Shown here in pieces: positions 16,139 through 23,700 of a stretch of 64,000 bases of DNA. The position numbers and the translations under genes were made by a program. Below the pieces are notes generated by a model. That model was not told where the DNA came from. It did no database searches and was given only the letters and a program-made list of their open reading frames with translations. Origin of the DNA: an uncultured Desulfovibrio sp. (GTDB lineage: Bacteria > Desulfobacterota > Desulfovibrionia > Desulfovibrionales > Desulfovibrionaceae). Position 1 is the stretch's first letter. Each line of letters starts with the position of its first letter. The stretch is taken from the NCBI RefSeq assembly GCF_902477725.1, contig NZ_CABSIF010000005.1, positions 212,186 to 276,185 of the forward strand, read 5' to 3'.

Positions 16139-16729
16139 ATGACCATCAGCCAGATAAGCGTGTGGAACCGCGCACTGGGCTTTCTGGGGACGCGCAGTGT
16201 CGCCTCCGAGCAGGAAAACACGCCAGAGGCCCTGCAATGCCGTCTGTATTGGGATTCCGCCCGGCGACAGGTACTGCGCGATTTTCCCTGGAGCTTTGCC
16301 CAGCGCAGAACATGGATGGCCCTTGTGCCGCTGCCCGAAGGCTACGCGCCGGAATTCCGTTTTGCCTACGCCCTGCCCGATGACTGCCTCAAGGTGCACG
16401 AGGTGCGCCACGAGGGCATTACGGCCCGCCCCTTCTGCCTTGCACAGAATGCGGCGGGCGATGGCTCGCTGCTGCTCACCGACGCGGCGCGCGCCCTTGC
16501 CCTGTACACGGAAGATGTGCGCAACAGCCGCCTTTTTGATGATCTCTTCGCGCACATGCTGGCCCGCAAGCTGGCGGCTCTCATAGCTGCCCCCCTGCTT
16601 AAGGGCAGCAGCCAGAAGGCAGCCGAGCTGGAGCAGCTCTACGCCGCAAGCCTGCCGCCAGCCCGCAGCGCTGCCGCGTCCGAACGTAGTGACCGCCCGG
16701 TGGAAGACCCCTGGCTTGCCGTGCGCTGA
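16139..16729 (+). CDS. Tail tubular protein A-like (T7 gp11-type) adaptor
   Basis: Protein of 196 residues. It begins MTISQISVWNRALGFLG and carries CRLYWDSARRQVLRDFPWSF and RFAYALPDDCLKVHEVR. This pattern is typical of podovirus gatekeeper/adaptor proteins that dock the tail nozzle under the portal ring. The C-terminus is Ala/Ser-rich. A CAGGA Shine-Dalgarno lies just upstream. It sits before the fibre gene, with the nozzle gene two genes later, as in BPP-1/T7-type clusters. Confidence 0.8.
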   Translation: MTISQISVWNRALGFLGTRSVASEQENTPEALQCRLYWDSARRQVLRDFPWSFAQRRTWMALVPLPEGYAPEFRFAYALPDDCLKVHEVRHEGITARPFCLAQNAAGDGSLLLTDAARALALYTEDVRNSRLFDDLFAHMLARKLAALIAAPLLKGSSQKAAELEQLYAASLPPARSAAASERSDRPVEDPWLAVR

Positions 16730-16770
16730 GTGCACCCGCAATCACAGCAAAAAACCGCAAGGAGCGAGGC

Positions 16771-18435
16771 ATGACCCTGCCCTACAGCCCCAGCCGCGCC
16801 GTGTATGAAGGCAATGGCGCAGCAACGTCCTTTCCCTTTGCCTTCAAGGTCTGGAGCACAGACCAGCTTAACATCAGCACCACATCGCCCAAGGGAGAAA
16901 CCTCTCCTGCGCAGGGTTGGACAGCCAACATAGGCGAGAGCGGCGGCACTGTTACCTATCTGCACGATGGAACCCCCCTGCCCGCAGGCTGGCGGCTCGC
17001 CATTGTGCGCAACATGCCCTTTGAGCAGGGCATAGACCTCATATCCGCTTCGCGATTTGATCCGCAGGTTATAGAAGACGGGCTTGATCAGGCCACTGCG
17101 GAACTTCAGCAACTGAACGAAAAACTCGCACGCGCCGTCATCATGCCCGCCACCAGCGACAAATCGCCGGAAGAAGTGGTTGCTTCCATCTATTCCAGCC
17201 GTGATGCAGCAGCTCAAAACGCCACCGCAGCCGCGCGTTCAGCTGCCGCCGCGGCGACCAGCGCCGCAACTGCCGCGCAAACGGTAACTGAAGCGGCAGA
17301 GGCAAGTGTGAGCGCCGCCACTGCACAGGCTGATAGCGCAGCCGCAAGCGCCCAAACAGCGCAAACCGCCGCCCACGCGGCGCAACAGGCCGTGCCGGAC
17401 AATTTGCTCAGCCGATTGTCAGATGCTGAAGCAAAAGCCACCCAGCAGGATACGCGCCTGAATGGGGTTGAGGGTGGCATCACCGCCCTCAGCACAACTC
17501 TGATCGGCAGCGTTGTAACCATGTTTTGCGCTGACAGCTACGTGCCCAACGGCGCTGTTCCGGCTGACGCTGCGGAATACACACGTGAACAGTTCAGGGA
17601 GTTTTACGACACGTATCTTGCGGGTGGCAAACTGCTCACCTGCACCTATGCCGCCTTTGCCGCCCAAGTGGCCTTGACGGGTAACTGTGCCAAGTTCGCA
17701 TTGGACACAACAGCCCAGAAGTTCAAGGTGCCGCTGCTGAAAAATGGCGATTCCATCACTCAGGCAGCCAGCGCCGCAGAGCTGGGCAAGAGTTATAAGG
17801 CCGGGTTGCCGAATGTAAGAGGCGAAATATCCTTGTTTGCCATAGGCTCATCAAACTTCGCCCCACTTGCCGAGACAGCTCAGGTGGCCCCCCCATTCTA
17901 TAAAGGTTCTGGGTGGACAAGTTCCCCTGGTGGTACCAGCTCTGCCGGAAGAGGGCTTGGTATAGACCTTTCGCTGTCGAGTGCTGTTTTCAGAGATGGC
18001 ATTACGACTGTACTCGATGAACAGATACGCCTGCGACATTTTGTGGTTCTGGCATCCGCGCAGAACAATGCCAGCGTGTTCGATTGGGCAAATTACATGG
18101 CGGGCCTTGCAGGCAAGCTCAATGCAGACATGAGCAACAGACCAGCCTGGTCTCCATACCTTGTGTCCACATGGACAAACGGAACAAGTTGGTACCGTAA
18201 GTATTCCGATGGGTTCATAGAACAGGGCGGCTATCTGGGAGTTACCGGAACCACCGGCTTTACTGTAACATTCCCAACCCCTTTTGCAGGGGCATCATAT
18301 GTCCTGAATGTGTATGCCTTTGATTTGGACCCGAGTTCTGGGCATCCCCGCACTGCGTGGAGAACCCCCTATGGCTTCAATTTTGGAAAAACCTCTTCTG
18401 TTATCGATACCAATTGGTACGCCGCTGGCTACTAA
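16771..18435 (+). CDS. Tail fibre protein
   Basis: Protein of 554 residues. The N-terminal domain (about 1-130) resembles the T7 tail-fibre virion-attachment domain (SRAVYEGNGAATSFPFAFKV). An Ala-rich coiled-coil stalk (about 150-212) has repeated AAA/SAA heptads. A middle domain precedes a C-terminal receptor-binding region (about 430-554) that includes YSDGFIEQGGYLG and ends in aromatic residues (TNWYAAGY). Expected to trimerize and determine host-cell attachment. GGAG precedes the ATG and an assembly-chaperone-like gene follows by 9 bases. Confidence 0.85.
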   Translation: MTLPYSPSRAVYEGNGAATSFPFAFKVWSTDQLNISTTSPKGETSPAQGWTANIGESGGTVTYLHDGTPLPAGWRLAIVRNMPFEQGIDLISASRFDPQVIEDGLDQATAELQQLNEKLARAVIMPATSDKSPEEVVASIYSSRDAAAQNATAAARSAAAAATSAATAAQTVTEAAEASVSAATAQADSAAASAQTAQTAAHAAQQAVPDNLLSRLSDAEAKATQQDTRLNGVEGGITALSTTLIGSVVTMFCADSYVPNGAVPADAAEYTREQFREFYDTYLAGGKLLTCTYAAFAAQVALTGNCAKFALDTTAQKFKVPLLKNGDSITQAASAAELGKSYKAGLPNVRGEISLFAIGSSNFAPLAETAQVAPPFYKGSGWTSSPGGTSSAGRGLGIDLSLSSAVFRDGITTVLDEQIRLRHFVVLASAQNNASVFDWANYMAGLAGKLNADMSNRPAWSPYLVSTWTNGTSWYRKYSDGFIEQGGYLGVTGTTGFTVTFPTPFAGASYVLNVYAFDLDPSSGHPRTAWRTPYGFNFGKTSSVIDTNWYAAGY

Positions 18436-18444
18436 GGAGGCGCC

Positions 18445-18810
18445 ATGTACGCAATCGGACAAAAATTTGAAGGGGTGTACCCGCCCGCAGCCGCACAATG
18501 GTGCAATGATAATTGCGCCATGATGGCGCCTATAGACGGCGGTTTTGAAATACAGACTGCCCCTGCCCCCACGACAACACAGCAGTACGAGAACCTGCGT
18601 GCTGCACGTGATGTGCGTCTTGCAGCTACCGACAAGTATCTGCTGGCCGACTACCCCATCAGCGAGGGCGATCTGGCTCTGGTCAAGACATACCGGGCCG
18701 CACTTCGCGCCCTGCCCGAACAGCCCGGCGCACCGTGGGATGGCGGCGGTGATGAAACACCCTGGCCCGATGCTCCTGGCATTTTGCAGACGGAACAGTC
18801 ATGCGCATAG
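18445..18810 (+). CDS. Tail fibre assembly chaperone-like protein
   Basis: Protein of 121 residues with the signature of fibre-assembly proteins: ENLRAARDVRLAATDKYLLA, then VKTYRAALRALPEQPGAPW and a Trp/Pro-rich end. Such proteins help the adjacent fibre trimerize and are usually encoded directly after it, as here. It overlaps the nozzle gene by 10 bases. Confidence 0.72.
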   Translation: MYAIGQKFEGVYPPAAAQWCNDNCAMMAPIDGGFEIQTAPAPTTTQQYENLRAARDVRLAATDKYLLADYPISEGDLALVKTYRAALRALPEQPGAPWDGGGDETPWPDAPGILQTEQSCA

Positions 18811-20843
18811 CCCTGCAAAACTTTACCGGCGGCGAAATATCACCCACACTCTCGGCCCGGTACGACCTTTCCCGTTACCGCAACTGCGTTGCCTGCATGG
18901 AAAACATGCTCCCCGGCCTGCATGGCGACGTGGCCCGGCGGCCCGGCACCCGCTTTCTGGCGGAGCTTGGAGCATATTCCGTGTTGCTCCCCTTCACCTT
19001 CAGCGCGCATCCAAGCCAAAATTTTCTTCTGGTTTTTGCCGAAAAAACCTTACGCGTTGCTACAGTTGCCGGATTCACCACGGCACCTGTCATGACGCCC
19101 CCCTATGCGGCGGAAGACCTGCTTTCGCTCTGCCACGCGCAGGTGGGCGATGTGGTCTATCTGGCCCACCAAAAATATCCGCTGCACAAAATAGTACGGC
19201 GCGATGCTCCGGGTGGAAACTACACCTGGAGCCTGGAGCAGGTAGAACTGAACACATCCCTGCCCGCCCCCGCCGCACCCACGCTGGCCTTTACCGGCAG
19301 CGGCGGTTCCTACACCCTGCGGTACAAAGTGGCGGCGGTGGATGCCAACGGCAGGCAGTCCCTCGCTTCGCCAGCAGGGGAATGCAAAGGGGCGCGGCAC
19401 CCCTCCGACTGGGTGGTGGGCAACAGCACAACCATAAGCTGGCCTGCCGTTCAAGGCGCTGCGGAATATAACGTTTACCGCGAGGAAGCGGGCTACTTCG
19501 GCTTTATCGGCGTTGCCTCCGGCACCAGTTTCAGCGACCAGAACTACAAGGCCGACACCACAGACACGCCTCGCGAAGACTGGAATCCTTTTGCTGACGG
19601 CAACAATCCCGGCGTAGTGGCCTTTCACCAGCAGCGCATGGTGCTTGCGGCCACCCCCGGCACACCGCAGGCATTTTACATGTCGCGCACGGGCGATTTT
19701 GAATCCTTCCGCAAGTCGCGCCCCTTGCAGGATGACGATCCGGTGGAATACCTCATCGCCTCCGGCTCCATAGACTCCGTAACCTGGGTTGCCAGCTTCG
19801 GTGATCTTCTGGTGGGCACCTCCGGCAGCGAATACAAGGCCAGCGGCGGCGATGGATCGGCCATCACGCCCCAAAAGGTCAGCATCACCGCCCAGTCGTA
19901 CTGGGGCAGCGCGGGGCTTGCGCCCATCATCATCGGCAACTCGGTGCTGCATGTGCAGCGCCACGGCTCGCGAGTGCGCGATCTTTTCTATTCTCTGGAA
20001 AAAGACGGCTATTCGGGCAACGACCTTTCCATTCTTGCGCCGCACCTGTTTGAGGGGCACACCATCAAACAGTGGGCCTATCAGCAGACCCCCGGCTCAA
20101 CCATCTGGTGCGTGCGCGATGACGGCCTGCTGCTGGGTTTTACCTACATGAAGGAGCATGACATCTGGGGCTGGTCGCGCCATGTGACAGACGGCGAGGT
20201 CATTTCTGCCGCAACTGTGGCTGATCAGGACGGCGATGCGCTGGCCCTTGTGGTGCGCCGCACCATTGCGGGCCGGACGCGCTATTTTCTCGAACGACTG
20301 GCCCCGGTCTGGGCGGACAGCCAGCCCATTGCCGAAGCCTGTTTTGTGGATTGCGGCCTTGGCATCCGCACGGATACGCCAACGTCGACAGTGGAAGGGC
20401 TGGACCATCTGGAAGGCTGCGCGCTTTCCGTACTGGCGGACGGCAGCCCTGTGGAGGGCTGCGTGGTGCGTGGTGGGCGCATAGAGCTGCCCTATGCGGC
20501 CTCTGTGGTGCAGGCAGGCCTGCCGTATGCATCCGTGCTCTCCCCCCTGCCAGTGGAGGGCGACTTCAATTCCGGCACGACACTGGCGCAGGGGCGAGCC
20601 TACGGTTCCTGCTCGCTCCGCCTGTACCGCAGCGTGGGCGGGCAATACGGCCCCAGCCGCAACGAACTGTACGACCTGCCCTTTATGCCGGAACACTGGG
20701 GCGAAGCCGTGCAGCCCTTCTCTGGCGACATCACGTGCGCTCCCAGCGGCGGTTGGGACAATCAAGCCAGCATCTGGCTGGTGCAGCAGAGGCCCCTGCC
20801 CTTTCGCGTACTTGCGCTCACGCTGGACATAACCTTTGCCTGA
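18801..20843 (+). CDS. Tail tubular protein B-like (T7 gp12-type) nozzle
   Basis: Large protein of 680 residues beginning MRIALQNFTGGEISPTLSAR, a recognizable opening of podovirus nozzle proteins, followed by CMENMLPGLHGDVARRPGTR. A central beta-rich region includes fibronectin-like repeats (AAEYNVYREEAGYFGFIG). The C-terminal half contains WGSAGLAPIIIGNSVLHVQR and ends in a beta-barrel segment. Expected to form the distal short tail tube that spans the outer membrane during DNA delivery. The ATG overlaps the chaperone-like gene. Confidence 0.85.
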   Translation: MRIALQNFTGGEISPTLSARYDLSRYRNCVACMENMLPGLHGDVARRPGTRFLAELGAYSVLLPFTFSAHPSQNFLLVFAEKTLRVATVAGFTTAPVMTPPYAAEDLLSLCHAQVGDVVYLAHQKYPLHKIVRRDAPGGNYTWSLEQVELNTSLPAPAAPTLAFTGSGGSYTLRYKVAAVDANGRQSLASPAGECKGARHPSDWVVGNSTTISWPAVQGAAEYNVYREEAGYFGFIGVASGTSFSDQNYKADTTDTPREDWNPFADGNNPGVVAFHQQRMVLAATPGTPQAFYMSRTGDFESFRKSRPLQDDDPVEYLIASGSIDSVTWVASFGDLLVGTSGSEYKASGGDGSAITPQKVSITAQSYWGSAGLAPIIIGNSVLHVQRHGSRVRDLFYSLEKDGYSGNDLSILAPHLFEGHTIKQWAYQQTPGSTIWCVRDDGLLLGFTYMKEHDIWGWSRHVTDGEVISAATVADQDGDALALVVRRTIAGRTRYFLERLAPVWADSQPIAEACFVDCGLGIRTDTPTSTVEGLDHLEGCALSVLADGSPVEGCVVRGGRIELPYAASVVQAGLPYASVLSPLPVEGDFNSGTTLAQGRAYGSCSLRLYRSVGGQYGPSRNELYDLPFMPEHWGEAVQPFSGDITCAPSGGWDNQASIWLVQQRPLPFRVLALTLDITFA

Positions 20844-20863
20844 TGCGGCAGGAGGAGCAATCC

Positions 20864-21400
20864 ATGCTGACCATAACAACAGAAACATTTTCGCAGGTAT
20901 CCACAGAAGCGGAACAACTCGCCGCCGCCCACTGGAATGAGGTGGAAGCCGCCCTGCACGGCGCACAACGTTACCGACTTGATCATGAACGCTACGCCAG
21001 CCTTGAACGGCTGGGCATGCTGCACATAAGCGCCGCGCGGGGGCTTGCCGAGGACGACCACGGCGCGACCTCCAATACTTCCGGCGCTCCACTGGCAGGC
21101 TATGCCGTCTTTACTCTGGTGTCTTGCCCGCACTGCCCGCAAACTCTGCTGGCGGCTCTGGACGGGCTGTATCTTGCCCCTGGGGCACGCGGCGGCCTGT
21201 TTGCCCTGCGCCTGCTGCGCCACGCGGAGTCGGCCCTTGCCGCGCGCGGCGTGGGCCTTGTGCAGTACAGTTCGCCAGCGTCCCGACCCTGCCATGCGCT
21301 CTACCGCCGCCTTGGAGCGCAGCCCACGGAGACCATCTGGCACAAAACCCTGCCGCCAGCGCCAGCCAAGGCCGCAGGAACAATCGAGGAGGACAGCTAA
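20864..21400 (+). CDS. GNAT-family acetyltransferase-like phage protein
   Basis: Protein of 178 residues. It has a GNAT-like core: LAGYAVFTLVSCPHC, the strand-helix YLAPGARGGLFALRLLR that would bind the CoA pyrophosphate, and a C-terminal SRPCHALYRRLGAQPTETIW helix plus strand. Proteins of this kind occur between nozzle and internal-protein genes in BPP-1-like podoviruses; the substrate is unknown. The ATG at 20864 has AGGAGGAG at good spacing. The stop overlaps the next start (TAATG). Confidence 0.7.
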   Translation: MLTITTETFSQVSTEAEQLAAAHWNEVEAALHGAQRYRLDHERYASLERLGMLHISAARGLAEDDHGATSNTSGAPLAGYAVFTLVSCPHCPQTLLAALDGLYLAPGARGGLFALRLLRHAESALAARGVGLVQYSSPASRPCHALYRRLGAQPTETIWHKTLPPAPAKAAGTIEEDS

Positions 21401-21975
21401 TGGCCATAGCAACCAGCACAGCCGCCATGATCAGCGCCGCCGTTGCCCTCGCCGGGGCAGCAGCCGGAACCGTGAGCGCCGTGCAGCAGGCAGAAACCCG
21501 CCGCCAGCAGACGGAATACCAGTCCGACCTTGCGGCCCGCAACGCCCAGCAGGCGGAACTGAGTGCACAGGCGGCAGACGAGGCCGCCCGCCAGGAACGC
21601 CGCGCGGGTTACGAAGCGGCACAGGCCAAACGGCAGGAGGCTGCCCGCATCATCGGTGCGCAACGCGCGCAGGCCGGGGCATCAGGAGCGCAGACCGATG
21701 CAGGCTCCACGCTGGATAAAACCCTTGATACCGCCGAAAAAGGCGAGCTGGACGCCCTCTCTGCCGAGCAGCAGGGGCAAAGCAGAGCACACGCCCAAGA
21801 CATGCAGGCCTGGAGCCTGCGCAACCAGTCGGCTGTGTCGGCATCCAACGCCGACTTTGCTGGCTCGCGCGCCGAAACGGACTATCTGGGCCTGAGCGGC
21901 ACCCTGCTCAACGGAGCCTCCCGCATGGGCCGCAACTTTTACACCATCGGCTCACGCGGCCCGCTACTGCCGTAG
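21400..21975 (+). CDS. Internal virion protein (T7 gp14-like)
   Basis: Protein of 191 residues. A hydrophobic, Ala-rich N-terminal segment (about 8-28) precedes a long charged coiled coil (RRQQTEYQSDLAARNAQQAE region) and the family pattern AARIIGAQRAQAGASGAQTD, ending SRMGRNFYTIGSRGP. T7 gp14-type proteins are packaged with DNA and enter the host membrane on infection. GGAGGA precedes the ATG. It is the last gene of the cluster; the larger ejection proteins (gp15/gp16 type) that usually follow are absent. Confidence 0.75.
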   Translation: MAIATSTAAMISAAVALAGAAAGTVSAVQQAETRRQQTEYQSDLAARNAQQAELSAQAADEAARQERRAGYEAAQAKRQEAARIIGAQRAQAGASGAQTDAGSTLDKTLDTAEKGELDALSAEQQGQSRAHAQDMQAWSLRNQSAVSASNADFAGSRAETDYLGLSGTLLNGASRMGRNFYTIGSRGPLLP

Positions 21976-21997
21976 GCCTCCCTTTCATTGTCATGCC

Positions 21998-22036
21998 AGC
22001 CCCCTGCCGTCCCCTTTCGGGCGGCAGGGGGCTTTT
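21998..22036 (+). terminator. Strong terminator closing the phage cluster
   Basis: AGCCCCCTGCCG ... CGGCAGGGGGCT stem of 12 base pairs with a short T-run. It marks the right end of the phage-derived transcript before host chaperone genes. Confidence 0.85.
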
Positions 22037-22092
22037 GCTGTTATTTATGGAAAGCCCCGCGTAATGCCAGACAAAAACACGGCATTTGCCTA

Positions 22093-22120
22093 TTGACGAT
22101 GCGCTGGCTGACCTTACTTT
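22093..22120 (+). promoter_or_regulatory. Candidate housekeeping promoter of the dnaJ-cbpM-clpB operon
   Basis: TTGACG (22093-22098), 16-base spacer, TACTTT (22115-22120), 74 bases before the dnaJ start. No CIRCE-type inverted repeat was seen; a sigma-32-type site was not excluded. Confidence 0.4.
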
Positions 22121-22193
22121 TTATGGGCAGGCGTGGCGAACAGGTGTATTCTGGACGCACGTCAAGGAAACGACCCGACGGGGAGCACGCATC

Positions 22194-23186
22194 ATGGCAG
22201 TATCGTACAAGGATTATTACAAACTTCTGGGAGTAGAGCGCGCAGCGTCAGCCGAGGAGGTCTCCAAGGCTTACAAAAAGCTGGCCCGCAAATACCACCC
22301 TGACCTCAATCCCGGCGACAAGCAGGCAGAGGAGAAGTTTAAGGAAATCAACGAAGCCTATGAAGTGCTCAAAGACCCGGAAAAGCGCAAACTGTACGAC
22401 CAGCTTGGCCCCAACTGGCAGCACGGCCAGCAGTTTCAGGGCGAACCGGGCTTTGAGAATGTGCATTTCACGTTCAACGGCAAAAATTTTGACGGTTCGG
22501 GCTTTTCAGACTTTTTTGAAACCCTGTTTGGCGGCGGTGGCCAGTATGGCGGCGGCGCTCAGTTCGGCGGCCCCTTTGGCAGCCAGATGGGCGGACAAGC
22601 TGGCGGGCGCGGGGCCAATTTCGGCCCTGATCCCTTTGGCGGATTTTCGTCCCGTCAGCGGCGTGGCCGCGATGTGGAGGCGGAGCTGGCCCTGAGCCTT
22701 GAAGAAGTGCTGCGCGGCGGCCCGCGCTCCGTGTCCATCAACATGCCCGCTGGCGCAAAGACTCTTGAGGTCAACGTGCCCGCTGGCATCCGCGAAGGGG
22801 CTAAACTGCGCCTCGCCGGACAGGGCGACCCTGCGCCGGGCGGCACGCCGGGCGACCTCTTTTTGCGGGTGCGCTATCTGCCCCACCATGTTTTCAAGGT
22901 GGACGGAGAAAACCTGCAATGCGATCTGGCCCTGGCCCCGTGGGAAGCAGCCCTGGGCGCGCGGGTTGAAGTGCCCACCCTTGAAGGCAGCGTAGAAATG
23001 CAGATTCCCGCAGGCTCCAGCTCCGGGCGCAAGTTCCGCCTGCGCGGCAAGGGCATGGGCGCTGGCGACAAGCGGGGCGACCTGCTGGCAAAGATCATGA
23101 TTCGGGTTCCCGCCGAGATCACGGACGAAGAGCGCAACTTGTGGAGCAAGCTGGCCGAGATATCAACATTCAAGGCCCGCTCGTAG
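22194..23186 (+). CDS. cbpA: DnaJ C-terminal domain protein, CbpA-type co-chaperone
   Basis: Hsp70 co-chaperone of 330 residues. The N-terminal J domain (about 5-70, with KYHPDLNPGD carrying the HPD triad) is followed by a Gly/Phe-rich linker (about 115-155) and two C-terminal substrate-binding beta domains (DVEAELALSLEEVLRGG; GTPGDLFLRVRYLPHHVF). The zinc-finger region of classical DnaJ is absent, so this is the CbpA class. GGGGAG precedes the ATG; upstream in-frame ATGs lack a Shine-Dalgarno. It is followed by the CbpM modulator and ClpB, forming a disaggregation module with DnaK. Confidence 0.93.
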   Translation: MAVSYKDYYKLLGVERAASAEEVSKAYKKLARKYHPDLNPGDKQAEEKFKEINEAYEVLKDPEKRKLYDQLGPNWQHGQQFQGEPGFENVHFTFNGKNFDGSGFSDFFETLFGGGGQYGGGAQFGGPFGSQMGGQAGGRGANFGPDPFGGFSSRQRRGRDVEAELALSLEEVLRGGPRSVSINMPAGAKTLEVNVPAGIREGAKLRLAGQGDPAPGGTPGDLFLRVRYLPHHVFKVDGENLQCDLALAPWEAALGARVEVPTLEGSVEMQIPAGSSSGRKFRLRGKGMGAGDKRGDLLAKIMIRVPAEITDEERNLWSKLAEISTFKARS

Positions 23187-23197
23187 GGAACAATCAG

Positions 23198-23228
23198 GCA
23201 GCCGCCAGCGGACACCCCCGGCGGCTGC
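23198..23228 (+). terminator. GC-rich hairpin between cbpA and cbpM
   Basis: GCAGCCGCC / GGCGGCTGC stem with no T-run; probably an mRNA processing or attenuation element rather than a full stop. Confidence 0.35.
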
Positions 23229-23301
23229 GCAGGGTTTGCATGCATATTCCAGCGGCGCCGCCGCAGGCGGCAACCGATACGGTTACTGGTGGAGGACACA
23301 A

Positions 23302-23619
23302 ATGAGCATGACCCCGAAAAAACCTTCACTGCCCGTGCCTTCAACGGTCATGGTCTGGCAGGAATTCATTGAAGCCACAGGCATTGCGCCGGAGCGGCTT
23401 CAGGAACTGATGGGCCTTGGCTGGATTGAAGCCCGCACCAGCGCGGCGCAGGATTTCCTTTTTCGCGATGTAGATATCTACCGTGTACGCAAGCTTGAGC
23501 GCATCTGCTGCGACTTTGAGCTGCCCGTGCTCGGCGGCACTATTATTGTGGATCTTCTGGAGCGCATAGATTCTCTGGAACGCAGGGTGCAACGCTTACA
23601 GCATTTTGAAGACGAATAG
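23302..23619 (+). CDS. cbpM: Chaperone modulator CbpM
   Basis: Protein of 105 residues with a MerR-like fold: ATGIAPERLQELMGLGWIEA helix-turn-helix-like segment, an arginine-rich middle (DIYRVRKLERICCDFELPV) and a leucine-zipper-like C-terminus (LLERIDSLERRVQRLQHFE). CbpM binds the J domain of CbpA and tunes its activity. GGAGGA lies upstream. The position directly after the CbpA-type gene strongly supports the call. Confidence 0.85.
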   Translation: MSMTPKKPSLPVPSTVMVWQEFIEATGIAPERLQELMGLGWIEARTSAAQDFLFRDVDIYRVRKLERICCDFELPVLGGTIIVDLLERIDSLERRVQRLQHFEDE

Positions 23620-23700
23620 CCGGTTTGAGAGCATGCAGCCTCCCGGCCAGAAATAACAAAATTTTGCCCGCCGCAGCGCGGGCGCGTGTGGAGGAAGCTT

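Noticed and set aside
16771..18435. Diversity-generating retroelement acting on the tail fibre (as in Bordetella phage BPP-1)
   Set aside because: No reverse transcriptase gene, template repeat or adenine-biased variable repeat is visible in the window despite the BPP-1-like gene set.
5147..22036. Complete Mu-like transposable prophage
   Set aside because: Mor-like and DUF2730-like genes suggest Mu, but there are no MuA/MuB, Gam or Mu-type tail genes, and the head and tail genes are podovirus type.
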